DNA from: Pleurocapsa minor HA4230-MV1
GTDB taxonomy: Bacteria > Cyanobacteriota > Cyanobacteriia > Cyanobacteriales > Xenococcaceae
Reading direction: 5' to 3'
DNA: 64,000 nt
Assembly: GCA_019359095.1 (NCBI GenBank)
Contig: JAHHHZ010000025.1
Coordinates: forward strand, 1-64,000
Translations under genes and position numbers: made by a program
Notes under the pieces: generated by a model
Databases searched by the model: none
The model's input: the letters and a program-made list of their open reading frames with translations, nothing else
What the model was told of the DNA's origin: nothing
Shown: piece by piece, positions 51,836 to 60,480 of the stretch
Position numbering within the stretch: the first letter of the stretch is position 1
How the letters are laid out: each line of letters opens with the position of its first letter

Positions 51836-52525
51836 CTAAACATATCCATTCTCGGTCAAAAAAGACAAGCTGATTTCTGCTGGTTGGTGTTTGTCTGGTA
51901 GACGATGGGAAATCAAGCGATCGACGTATTTACCTAAAATATCGCTTTCTAGATTGACTAAATTTCCCGATCGCAAATTACTAAGATTAGTTTCGGCATA
52001 AGTATGAGGAATCACCGCAGCTGAAAACCAACTGCCATCAGGGGCGCATTCAGCAATAGTCAAGCTAATACCATTAACAGCAATACTACCTTTAGATACC
52101 AAATAACGACCGATCTTGGAGTGCCATTGCTCATCCATTCCTGTGGGTAACCCAAAACGGATCTCCCAGGAAGTAGCAGTCGCCACTGCTTCGACTAAGC
52201 AACCAACCCCGTCAATGTGTCCCGTGACAAAATGACCGCCGATTTTACTGCCCATTCGCAGAGAAGTTTCCAGATTGACATATTTAGCTGCGCGATCGCG
52301 ATCGCCTAAAGTGGTTTTGGCTAAGGTTTCGGGGGAAGCAGTAGCAATAAAACCCTGGTCTAAAATAGTTTCTACCGTTAGGCAGACTCCATCTACCGCC
52401 ACACTATCGCCAATTGTCAAATCTGAGGTAATTACGTCGTGATTGTGACCGACTATCGATATTTCAAAAGAATTCTGTCCAGAACTCTCAATTAAGCCCA
52501 GAGATTGTACTAAACCTGTAAACAT
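51836..52525 (-). CDS. ribE: riboflavin synthase alpha chain
   Basis: Riboflavin synthase dismutates two 6,7-dimethyl-8-ribityllumazine molecules to riboflavin. The 229-residue protein begins MFTGLVQSLG and contains two lumazine-binding barrels: about residues 1-90 (GDSVAVDGVCLTVETI) and about 95-195 (GGHFVTGHIDGVGCLVE; GSIAVNGISLTIAE). The C-terminal tail is slightly longer than usual (HRLPDKHQPAEISLSFLTEN). Its stop is 15 bases from repeat copy A. No other rib genes adjoin. Start ATG 52525. Confidence 0.93.
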   Translation of the reverse strand: MFTGLVQSLGLIESSGQNSFEISIVGHNHDVITSDLTIGDSVAVDGVCLTVETILDQGFIATASPETLAKTTLGDRDRAAKYVNLETSLRMGSKIGGHFVTGHIDGVGCLVEAVATATSWEIRFGLPTGMDEQWHSKIGRYLVSKGSIAVNGISLTIAECAPDGSWFSAAVIPHTYAETNLSNLRSGNLVNLESDILGKYVDRLISHRLPDKHQPAEISLSFLTENGYV

Positions 52526-52775
52526 AATTATTTTTCTCTAGCTGGAATAGTCTAACTATTATTTTTTCCTGAATAGTGCAGGCAACAGCAAAAAACTGAG
52601 GCATACTGTGAATAAACAGTAACATTATGGTTCTAGTTTTTGACCATGTTTGAGGTTGAAAGATACTCAAAACATCTTTACATTTGATCACAAATACGTT
52701 TAAATTTTGCTAGCTTATCGCTCTTATTACTCTTATTATTCCTGACAATCTTAATTACTTCAGAGGCTAATATCA

Positions 52776-53276
52776 ATGATTGAAATGAAAGTTGCAGGCA
52801 TTGTCTTAAATGCTGCTAGTCGTAGTCCGATGATTCTACTCAAGGACAGTTCAGAGCGTAGAGCATTACCTATTTTTATTGGGCAAGACCAAGCTGAAAC
52901 AATTATCAAAGCTTTGGAAGGACATCGTCCCTCTCGTCCTTTGACTCATGATTTAATGGCAAATCTTCTTTATGACTGTAATATCGACCTAGAGCGCGTT
53001 ATTATTCACTCTTTGAGCGATGATATTTTTTATGCGGTGTTGTGTATCGATATTAATGGTGTCAAAAAAGAAATTGATTGTCGTCCCAGTGATGCGGTAG
53101 CAGTAGCCATCCGTACCGATAGCCCAATTTGGGTATTGGAAGAAGTAATTGCTGATGCTTCAATTCCTGTAGATCGCGATGCGGATAATGCTGAGAGGGA
53201 GGCATTTAAAGAATTTGTTTCAGAGCTGAGTCCAGATCAACTGATCAAAAAGGGTGGCTATAAAGAGCAGCGATAA
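52776..53276 (+). CDS. bifunctional nuclease family protein (DUF151)
   Basis: A 166-residue protein of the BFN/DUF151 family: MKVAGIVLNAASRSPMILLK, LPIFIGQDQAETIIKALEGH, the YAVLCIDINGVKKEIDCRPS and DAVAVAIRTDSPIWVLEEV blocks. Plant members have DNase and RNase activity; bacterial ones are stress-linked but ill-defined. It precedes the aldo/keto reductase by 48 bases on the same strand. Start ATG 52776. Confidence 0.9.
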   Translation: MIEMKVAGIVLNAASRSPMILLKDSSERRALPIFIGQDQAETIIKALEGHRPSRPLTHDLMANLLYDCNIDLERVIIHSLSDDIFYAVLCIDINGVKKEIDCRPSDAVAVAIRTDSPIWVLEEVIADASIPVDRDADNAEREAFKEFVSELSPDQLIKKGGYKEQR

Positions 53277-53324
53277 GCAATATCGAGCGCAATACTATAT
53301 AAAATTGATTTGGTGATAAGTTCG

Positions 53325-54455
53325 ATGCGTCAAAGGCGGTTTGGTAAAACGAAGCTCAACTTATCAGTGTTTTCGCTGGGAACAATGCGTTGTTTGGATG
53401 ACCGTCAGACTTACTGTCAAACTATCGAGTCGGCGATCGCTTTAGGGATTAATCATCTAGAAACTGCCAGAGGCTATGGGCAGAGTGAAACCTTTTTGGG
53501 ACAAGCATTACAAGACTTAGCGATTCCCCGTCAGGAAATTTACCTCACGACTAAGCTAACTCCTACCCCAGATCGACTACAAATGAGCCAATGGCTAGAT
53601 GAATCTTTAGTTCGACTACAAACAGATTATCTTGATTGTCTAGCAATACACGGCATCAATACCTGGGAGCATCTAGAGTGGATCATTAAACCTGATGGTT
53701 GTCTCTCCGCAATTAAAACCGCCATGGCTCAAGGCAAAGTTAGACATTTGGGATTTTCCACTCACGGCAGCCTAGAACTAATTTTGGCAACAATTAAGAC
53801 CGATATTTTTGAATTTATTAACTTACACTATTACTACTTTTGGCAGCGTAACCATCAGGCGATCGCTCTGGCAGCCGAAAAAGACATGGGTATATTTATT
53901 ATTTCTCCTGGAGATAAGGGCGGAAAACTATATACACCACCTGAAAAGCTAGTTGAATTATGCGCTCCTGTGACGCCTTTAGAGTTAAACTATCGCTTTC
54001 TCTTGAGCGATCGCCGTATTACTACCCTCAGCCTCGGCGCAGCTAATCCCGCTGAATTAATAACTCCCCTACAGGTTGCTGATGCCGATCATCCCTTAAC
54101 TATTGAAGAACAAAAAATATTTACCCAGCTCGAACAACAGTTAACCACTAGCCTGGGTTCAGATCTTTGTCGTCAATGCGATCGCTGTCTTCCTTGTCCC
54201 GAACAAATTAACATCCCCGAAATTCTCAGACTACGCAATTTGACTGTTGCATACGAAATGTCAGATTATGGTCAGTATCGCTATGGCATGTTAGAAAATG
54301 CAGGACATTGGTTTCCTGGGATGAAAGGTAATCGTTGTACTGACTGTGGTGACTGTCTACCTCGTTGTCCCGAACAGTTGGCTATTCCCACCCTCTTAAG
54401 GGATACACATCAGCTGTTGAAAGGAAAAGAGCGTCGGCGTTTATGGTCTGATTAG
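53325..54455 (+). CDS. aldo/keto reductase with C-terminal 4Fe-4S domain
   Basis: From ATG 53325 the protein has 376 residues; the TTG at 53310 would add five and is less likely. Residues about 1-260 form the aldo/keto reductase barrel (SLGTMRCLDDRQTYCQTIES; TARGYGQSETFLGQAL; LTTKLTPTPD). The C-terminal quarter has two Cys clusters, CRQCDRCLPCPEQI and CTDCGDCLPRCPEQL, typical of 4Fe-4S ferredoxin-like ends, so a redox relay from ferredoxin is possible. The substrate is unknown. It follows the nuclease-family gene closely. Confidence 0.88.
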   Translation: MRQRRFGKTKLNLSVFSLGTMRCLDDRQTYCQTIESAIALGINHLETARGYGQSETFLGQALQDLAIPRQEIYLTTKLTPTPDRLQMSQWLDESLVRLQTDYLDCLAIHGINTWEHLEWIIKPDGCLSAIKTAMAQGKVRHLGFSTHGSLELILATIKTDIFEFINLHYYYFWQRNHQAIALAAEKDMGIFIISPGDKGGKLYTPPEKLVELCAPVTPLELNYRFLLSDRRITTLSLGAANPAELITPLQVADADHPLTIEEQKIFTQLEQQLTTSLGSDLCRQCDRCLPCPEQINIPEILRLRNLTVAYEMSDYGQYRYGMLENAGHWFPGMKGNRCTDCGDCLPRCPEQLAIPTLLRDTHQLLKGKERRRLWSD

Positions 54456-54595
54456 GAACTAAAAACTTGGCGATCGCTGCTAAGAATTTAAGTAACTTAC
54501 AAGTTAAGCATTGACAGAAAACAAGAAAAATATTTTATTGTTCGTTGGGTGTTGTTTGCATTGTTGACTCTTCTTGTTCTATTGACTGGTTTTCT

Positions 54596-54776
54596 GGCGT
54601 TGCTGAATGAGTAATATCAGGTTCGGATGAACAGTTAAATGTTTTAATTGAGGGACTTAGGGACTTGCCCTAAAGGATATGCGTAGCGGTATACCACAAG
54701 GGTACAATGTGCTTTAGCACTAGCTTCGCGTCGGGGAATTAGTCTATTTAAAGTCATTATTCATACTTGATCTAAG
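54596..54776. repeat. dispersed repeat, copy B, preceded by an IS-type end
   Basis: GGCGTTGCTGAAT at 54596-54608 matches the MITE end at 38497. From 54612 the sequence copies repeat A at about nine of ten positions (AATATCAGGTTCGGATGAAC ... TACTTGATCTAAG). In the middle (54667-54733) the 8-base array is replaced by a CCTTTAGG-type element, TGCCCTAAAGGATATGCGTA then GCGGTATACC, in inverted orientation to that at 40414-40475. Confidence 0.75.
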
Positions 54777-54813
54777 ATTTAAGCTGAAAGTGCGATCGCT
54801 GCGCTCAATTGCC

Positions 54814-54848
54814 AAAAAAAAGACGTAGCGCTCAATTACACTACGTCT
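54814..54848 (-). terminator. intrinsic terminator of the 1034-residue membrane protein gene
   Basis: On the minus strand AGACGTAG pairs with CTACGTCT across a 12-base loop, followed by seven T. It lies 30 bases after that gene's stop. Confidence 0.85.
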
Positions 54849-54878
54849 AAAGCTTGAAGTTGATTACTTTTGAGTTGC

Positions 54879-57800
54879 TTAGAGATTAACACCTAGCGCG
54901 CCTGCACCAGCAGAAGCGATCGCACTAATTAAAGCAGTGAGGAATAACCACCAAGAGGCGGTTGCAGCAGCTTGACGAGTTTCTTCTACCTGTTCAGCAG
55001 CCTGTTTCTTGGCATTTTCTAAACGCATTGCCGCTTCGGTTTGAATACGTTCAGCACGTTGTAGAGCGCGATCGCGAGTGCGTTCAATTTGACTAACAAT
55101 CCGCTCGGCATCAGCCTGAGAAATATCGTCACGAGAACTCATAACAGCTATCAGCGTATCGCGATCTATATGAGCAAAGCGATCTTTAAGCGCCGTAAAA
55201 CCAGCTTGAGGATCGTTAAATAAGACATTAACATCTCGTTTAATACCTTCATAAGCTAGTTCAGGACGATCTAAGCTATTGAGGTAATTCTTAATTTTGG
55301 CTAAGATGCGATCGATTGCAGACTGAATTTTATCCTGTACCAGCTGGAGTTGAGACATGACACTATCTCTAACCTCTAAGATTTGATCTACCACTTGGTT
55401 AACATCACTTTCGGAGATGTCTTCGCGTTGACTCAACAAGGCTACTAAAGTAGAGCGATCGAAGCTAGATAATCTGGTTTTGAGGCTTTCTGCGCCAGCG
55501 CGAGGATCGTTCAAGAGTAATTCGACATCTCGTTTAATCCCCGTCGGACTTAATTCAGCCTTGTCGGTAGAACGAAGATAATCAGCGATCGCATGTTGGA
55601 AGTCTTGAACTTTTTCCTGGGTACGAATAGCTGCACGGCGGGGTGCTTTAGCAATGTTTTTCAGGGTAGACTGCACATCATTAATAATTTGATTGGCATC
55701 CTCTTGGCTCAAATCTTGGCGCTGCGCTAATAGCTGCACTAGAGTATCGCGATCCATTGCTGCTAAACGCTGACGTACAGCTCTTGAACCCAATTTGGGA
55801 TTATTAAACAGTAAAGTTAAATCCTGTTCGATGCCTTTGGGGTTGAGTTCTGGCTTTCCAGTCCGACGTAGATAATCAGCGATCGCCGATGTTGCTTGGT
55901 CATATTGTGACTGTGCTTTTGAGGTTAACTTTTGAGGCAGGTTAACGACTTGAATCCAAGAATCTTCAATGATATCAACAATATCGTCGATTTGTTCGCC
56001 CGTTAGATCTCCACGTTGGGAAAGTAATTGAACCAAAGCATCACGATCGAAAAGAGCTAATCTAACTTTAAATGCTGAACCATCAGTCTGGGAATCGTCT
56101 AACAACAATTTCAATTCCCGTTTAATACCATCAGGATAGAGTTCTCCTCTCCTTGCCTCTCTTAAGTAAGTCTGAAGTTGTAACCACTGTCTTTCAGCTA
56201 GCGCTTGAGCCTGGTTGACATTTTGTAGGTTAGTTTCCAGAACCTGATCTCGCGCGATTTCTAATTCTCCTGCGATCGCCGATGCTTCGATTGCATCCAT
56301 ATCACTACGCAACGCTAACATTCTTTCTAGAGTAGGGCGGTTTAAAGCTGTCAAGCGAGTACTCAACTGTTCAGAAGTGGCATTAAAGTCTTCAAGAATC
56401 GGCTTGAATTCCAGCTGAATTTTTTCAGGAGTTAAATCGCTTTTGGGTACAGTAGTTAAATAATCTTCTACCTCCGCCATTAGTTCGATACTTTTTGCTC
56501 TTGCTTGCGCTGCTTCAGCCGTAATGATGACTTCTAAACGAATTGCATCAAGAATATTAGCCGTACTGCGGATTTGCGACTGTGAAAGTAGTCCTTTTTG
56601 CTTTAAGATCTCGACAAAATCGGCGCGCTTAATCTGCCTTAGTTCAGTCGCTACAGCTTCAGGATCGGCCGACACATCGTAAATTAAATCACGAAATTCA
56701 TGATTCAGATTTTTTGCCTGGAGTTGCCAAGGATAGGCAGTAATTAAATAGTTTTTAATATCTTTTTTGATCGTAGTAGTAGAAGCGTCTTTTAGTCCTG
56801 CTTGAACAGCAACTTGGTCAGTTCCCTCTCCCAATTTCGCCGCTGTATCTTTTAATTGACCAACAATTTTTTCTACGTCAAAGTCAGATAGATCCGCACG
56901 TCTCATGATGATATTAGCCAGACTGCTAGCACCAAAGGAAGCCGTCGCCTGTTGCATCGGGCCACTTTGCTGACCACTATTTTTTTGACCTGCGGCATTA
57001 AGTAAAGAATTTAACCTACCATCAAAATCTTTACCGACAAGTTGTTCCTTGGTAGCTGACTTGAGATAATTGGCAAAATCGCTAATGGGATTGCTTGAGT
57101 GAGTAGACTTGTGAGTTTTTTTGCGCCAAACCGACTCTAGCCTACCTGCTATACGTTCAGCATCTTTTTTAGAAATATCAGAGCGATCGCTGATTAATTG
57201 CACGAAGGTTTGGCGATCGATGTTGCGAACACTATCACTATCGACAACTTCCTGTAAATTTTCCTCTTCAAGTAACCGTTCAAAATCTTGAGTAATTTTG
57301 TCTAGATCTAACCCAGTAGGTTTTACTGACAGCAACAAGTCTTCAATATTTTCGCGCATCGAAACAGGATCGATCGCCATCCCTAATTCTTTTTTGACCG
57401 CATTTGCAGCAGCCTCCGCCGTATTAACTACTTGCTTGTTGACTGCACCAGCACCCAAGGCAGCCGTAGCCGTACCAAAAATCATCTGGATGCCAGAAGT
57501 AGCAGTGTTAGCAACAGAACCAAGTAGCGAACCAATTGCTTGAGAACTCAGTAACATCATTAAAGCAAAGAAAGCCGCCCAAATAACTAGACCGACAATT
57601 GCACCAGATAGGGGTGATGCAAACAAGCTCAGTTTAACTGCTAACAGACTGGCAATAAATAGAGCTAAAGTCACGCTGACCAAAGTTCCTAAGCCAACCA
57701 TCAAACCAATTTTTTTGATGCTGCTGCCGAATCCTTTAGAAGTGTGACTGGATGATGAATGGGAATCAGAACTACCCTTACCCCCAGCCATTGAAATACC

Positions 57801-57983
57801 AATAGCAACACCCAAATTAGTAAAGAGTAATTGAAAAGCAAACGCTAAGACTACTCCAGCTAACAAAGCAGCAAAGAATTGGGGCCCATTAAACATAAAA
57901 GAAGCATCTTGCATCGCTTCAATATTTGATTCAGTTTCTATAATATTTGTCTGCGCTAATAGCAGTATTTCTTTGTCAAACAC
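54879..57983 (-). CDS. very large repetitive membrane protein of unknown function
   Basis: I do not recognise a named family. The 1034-residue protein starts at GTG 57983. It has one membrane helix near residues 32-60, two or three between about 88 and 150, a short Gly-rich segment (AATAALGAGAVNKQ), then a long soluble region (about 190-1000) and a final C-terminal helix (LFLTALISAIASAGAGALGV). The soluble part is eight variants of a unit ending R-x-T/A-L-V-x-L-L-x-x-R-x-D-I/L-S-x-x-D-A-x-x-I, for example RDTLVQLLAQRQDLSQEDAN and RDTLIAVMSSRDDISQADAE, spaced about 100 residues. Four later units also share GIKRDVxxLLNDPxAG. The last 60 residues before the end are coiled coil (RAERIQTEAAMRLENAKKQA). 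It stands alone. Confidence 0.75.
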   Translation of the reverse strand: MFDKEILLLAQTNIIETESNIEAMQDASFMFNGPQFFAALLAGVVLAFAFQLLFTNLGVAIGISMAGGKGSSDSHSSSSHTSKGFGSSIKKIGLMVGLGTLVSVTLALFIASLLAVKLSLFASPLSGAIVGLVIWAAFFALMMLLSSQAIGSLLGSVANTATSGIQMIFGTATAALGAGAVNKQVVNTAEAAANAVKKELGMAIDPVSMRENIEDLLLSVKPTGLDLDKITQDFERLLEEENLQEVVDSDSVRNIDRQTFVQLISDRSDISKKDAERIAGRLESVWRKKTHKSTHSSNPISDFANYLKSATKEQLVGKDFDGRLNSLLNAAGQKNSGQQSGPMQQATASFGASSLANIIMRRADLSDFDVEKIVGQLKDTAAKLGEGTDQVAVQAGLKDASTTTIKKDIKNYLITAYPWQLQAKNLNHEFRDLIYDVSADPEAVATELRQIKRADFVEILKQKGLLSQSQIRSTANILDAIRLEVIITAEAAQARAKSIELMAEVEDYLTTVPKSDLTPEKIQLEFKPILEDFNATSEQLSTRLTALNRPTLERMLALRSDMDAIEASAIAGELEIARDQVLETNLQNVNQAQALAERQWLQLQTYLREARRGELYPDGIKRELKLLLDDSQTDGSAFKVRLALFDRDALVQLLSQRGDLTGEQIDDIVDIIEDSWIQVVNLPQKLTSKAQSQYDQATSAIADYLRRTGKPELNPKGIEQDLTLLFNNPKLGSRAVRQRLAAMDRDTLVQLLAQRQDLSQEDANQIINDVQSTLKNIAKAPRRAAIRTQEKVQDFQHAIADYLRSTDKAELSPTGIKRDVELLLNDPRAGAESLKTRLSSFDRSTLVALLSQREDISESDVNQVVDQILEVRDSVMSQLQLVQDKIQSAIDRILAKIKNYLNSLDRPELAYEGIKRDVNVLFNDPQAGFTALKDRFAHIDRDTLIAVMSSRDDISQADAERIVSQIERTRDRALQRAERIQTEAAMRLENAKKQAAEQVEETRQAAATASWWLFLTALISAIASAGAGALGVNL

Positions 57984-58947
57984 AGTTTTTTCCTTATTAA
58001 TAATTAGATAGTTTATTTTTACTAAGTCCAGCTTTTTATACCTTGGGGCTATTTCCCAAAACTAAATAGACAAAATGAATTTTTTAATAGCTCTAGTAAA
58101 AATAATTTAGATAACGAAGTGTATCCTTTAGGATAACCTCACAAAATGTTAATCTGTAATCTACAATTAGACCGTCTCTCTTTAGATAGGTATTAAAGTT
58201 ACTGTTCAAGAGCTATTAGTTATCAGCTGTTAGCTTTTTTAGTAACCAGGTTTATAAAATTTTTCTTACCTTTGATAGATGGAAGTTTCGCTATGTTAAG
58301 ATTTTGGATACTACGGTAAAAATCAAAACAATTATGAAAAGATTATTATGTTAAAAAAAAATCTAGCAAAACTAGAGCAAAAAATTTAAAAGCAAAAGCA
58401 AATAAATGAAATCTTTTTGACTTAAAGCTTAGATAATAAGATAAATAACAGAGACAATAGTATTCTTATATTTAATCTATTTGCTAACAAGTCTAGATTT
58501 TAAAAACATCTATTTTAAAAAAAGTTTAAGAAAAATTTAATTGAATTTTCTTTTAAGCTGAGAATTATATTAAAATGCTTAGTTTTTTTAAATTAATAAA
58601 TATAAAATACAATATCTATTAATTTTAGTATTTGGCTAATACTAAATTAATCTATTTAAATATTTATATCTAAACTACTAAGCTGTTAATCATTTAATTT
58701 ATAGCCATAAATAACAAAGTTAGGACATCTTTGAAATACTACTTCCGTCTTACGAAATTTCCTTATCCGAAGGTGTATCCTTTAGGACAACGCGGGAAAC
58801 ACGCGCGACGCGAAGGACGGACGCGCCAGCTAATCCTTTAGGACGAGCTTGCGAGCTAATCCTTTAGGGCTAGTCCTTTAGGGCAACGGAATTTCGCGCT
58901 ATTTCCTACTTCCTACTTTCTACTTCCTATTAATTTTAGCTCTACAG
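57984..58947. other. 964-base AT-rich gap, no gene seen
   Basis: The longest non-coding span in the window. The first 700 bases are extremely AT-rich with long A and T runs and no plausible frame above 30 codons. A CCTTTAGG-type element sits at about 58115-58135, and a larger one at 58755-58885 resembles that at 24952. A CTACTTC heptamer run (58905-58930) borders terC. An unrecognised small RNA cannot be excluded. Confidence 0.5.
58755..58930. repeat. dispersed CCTTTAGG-type repeat and CTACTTC heptamers
   Basis: GACGCGAAGGACGGACGCGC followed by AGCTAATCCTTTAGGACGAG then CTTGCGAGCTAATCC repeats strings found at 24952 and 7690. Four CCTTTAGG cores lie between 58765 and 58885. It ends in TTCCTACTTCCTACTTTCTA, a degenerate heptamer array, just beyond the terC stop. 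Confidence 0.75.
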
Positions 58948-59652
58948 CTATTTTTGAGAATTGGTATCATCAGACTTTACTAGCTCTTTTTTAGAAAATC
59001 CCCAGGTAAAGAAAACAGCCACGACAGCAATTGTGACCCATTCGGGAATCAAGTAGTCTGGTAGCCAAACTTTGAGTAGCAGACGCAACCCTATAAAACC
59101 AACGGTAATAAAGCCTGCATCTTCCAGATAAGTATATTCTTGTAGCCAACGAATAAATAATCCCGCCAGAAAACGCAAGATCACAATTCCAATCGTCCCG
59201 CCAGCAACAATTAACCAAGTATCTTCAGTAATAGCGATCGCCGAGGTGACGCTATCGAGAGAAAACGCTAAATCGGTAATAGCAATAGTGGGAATAACTT
59301 GCCAAACAGACTTGAACCCTAAAGTTCTATGCTTATCATCTTCATTTTGTGCAGAGTAAAAGTAATTAAATACTAGCCATAGTAAATACATTGCTCCCAA
59401 TAACTCAAACTGCCAATACTTGATCACCCAAGTAGCAGCGAAGATGAGGGCGATCCTCAGAACATATGCCCCCGCTAATCCAATATTAAGAGCTTGACGC
59501 TGGGATTTTGGGTCTTTAACGCTTTTGGCGATCGCCGCTAAAGCGATCGCATTATCAGCAGATAAGACAGTTTCTAGCAGCACTAAAACTACCAGTATTA
59601 AATAAACTTCGACCCCTGCGTCGCTGAAATAATCAACTATGTTTTGTAACAT
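58948..59652 (-). CDS. TerC family membrane protein
   Basis: A 234-residue integral membrane protein with seven helices of the TerC/Alx family. The signature helix carries ETVLSADNAIALAAIAKSV (about residues 27-45) and DLAFSLDSVTSAIAIT (about 128-143), with the conserved Asp residues in the membrane. Members export Mn2+ (Alx) or support metal loading and tellurite resistance. In photosynthetic organisms a TerC protein is needed for thylakoid protein insertion in plants. The role here is inferred. Start ATG 59652; the divergent psaM gene lies 257 bases away. The two half-GDT1 genes elsewhere in the window suggest related Mn handling. Confidence 0.9.
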   Translation of the reverse strand: MLQNIVDYFSDAGVEVYLILVVLVLLETVLSADNAIALAAIAKSVKDPKSQRQALNIGLAGAYVLRIALIFAATWVIKYWQFELLGAMYLLWLVFNYFYSAQNEDDKHRTLGFKSVWQVIPTIAITDLAFSLDSVTSAIAITEDTWLIVAGGTIGIVILRFLAGLFIRWLQEYTYLEDAGFITVGFIGLRLLLKVWLPDYLIPEWVTIAVVAVFFTWGFSKKELVKSDDTNSQK

Positions 59653-59802
59653 TAAATAAATATATTTGAAAAATTAAAACCGAAAAATCTTCAGACAATA
59701 ACTAGCTAATTACCGATTAGCAAAAAATTTTGTTCGGCGGATTTTGCCATTTTCCCTTAATTTCAGCCAGTTTTTGATTTAAGTTTCTTCTTAATTATGT
59801 TG

Positions 59803-59819
59803 CATCTTGTTACAAGATG
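59803..59819. promoter_or_regulatory. 8-bp inverted repeat between terC and psaM
   Basis: CATCTTGT and ACAAGATG are perfectly complementary around a single T. The site lies 151 bases from the terC start and 91 from the psaM start in a shared divergent promoter region, as expected for an operator. The binding protein is unknown. Confidence 0.4.
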
Positions 59820-59909
59820 TTTCTCTTGGGGGCAATTTTGACGCAAATTAGTGATGGAAGATCTTAATTGTTCAGTATTATATCAGTCCAAAAAAGGAGT
59901 AAAATCACG

Positions 59910-60005
59910 ATGCCTCTAACAGACACTCAAATATTCATCGCTCTTGCAGTTGCTTTGATCCCAGGAATCATGGCAATTCGCTTATCTACCGAACTATATA
60001 AGTAA
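59910..60005 (+). CDS. psaM: photosystem I subunit XII
   Basis: A 31-residue single-helix thylakoid protein. It begins M-P-L-T-D-T-Q-I-F and ends RLSTELYK; the [16 protein letters not shown] helix and this C-terminus match PsaM. It binds in the trimerisation region of photosystem I. AAAAGGAG (59890-59897) lies 12 bases before the start. The gene is too short for usual cut-offs. Confidence 0.95.
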   Translation: MPLTDTQIFIALAVALIPGIMAIRLSTELYK

Positions 60006-60112
60006 ATTTAGTAGATTTAAGCATCAATTATTGCAAGACTAGTTATGGACTTTAGCTTGGCAATTGTGATTCACAGTTGTTAATCTAGAGTCCTTATTAT
60101 TGGGGTGGATTC

Positions 60113-60466
60113 ATGAATTCTGGCAAACGAGCGCCTAAAGCAGTCCCTCACAACACTTATCAACGACGTAATCTCTATCGAGGGGTAACGGCAGAAATTA
60201 GTCTTAAGCTGATTTTGAGTTGGGCCATTGCCATTGGCGCGATCGCTTCTTTTTTCAGACTTTTACCCTATCATCTTACTCAGCAGGAAAAATTAGAGGA
60301 ATTGCGCATTCAAGTTCAGGAAACTGACGCTAGAGTAACTCAGCTAAGAGATCAGTTAAACCATAACTTCGATCCACAACAAACTCAAAGTTTGATGAAA
60401 CAATACAGTACTTTAACTACACCCGATCAAAGTCGTATTTATTGGCTTAAAGATAATGAACAGTAA
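60113..60466 (+). CDS. conserved single-helix membrane protein downstream of psaM
   Basis: A 117-residue protein with a basic N-terminus (KRAPKAVPHNTYQRRNLYRG), one membrane helix (about residues 32-50, LILSWAIAIGAIASFFRLL) and a coiled coil (about 55-95, QQEKLEELRIQVQETDARVT). Such small proteins are conserved in cyanobacteria, but I know no function. It follows psaM on the same strand with 107 bases between, and ends 14 bases from the convergent NTRC gene stop. Confidence 0.7.
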   Translation: MNSGKRAPKAVPHNTYQRRNLYRGVTAEISLKLILSWAIAIGAIASFFRLLPYHLTQQEKLEELRIQVQETDARVTQLRDQLNHNFDPQQTQSLMKQYSTLTTPDQSRIYWLKDNEQ

Positions 60467-60480
60467 TTACTGATTAGTAA

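Larger units (their letters stand above)
54456..54878. other. 423-base gap with a repeat element and a terminator
   Basis: It contains an IS-type end GGCGTTGCTGAAT (54596-54608), repeat copy B, and the terminator of the large membrane protein gene from the other side. No gene seen. Confidence 0.6.

Noticed and set aside
58991-59218. 75-codon frame inside terC
   Set aside because: It overlaps a strongly conserved membrane protein and shows no family pattern.
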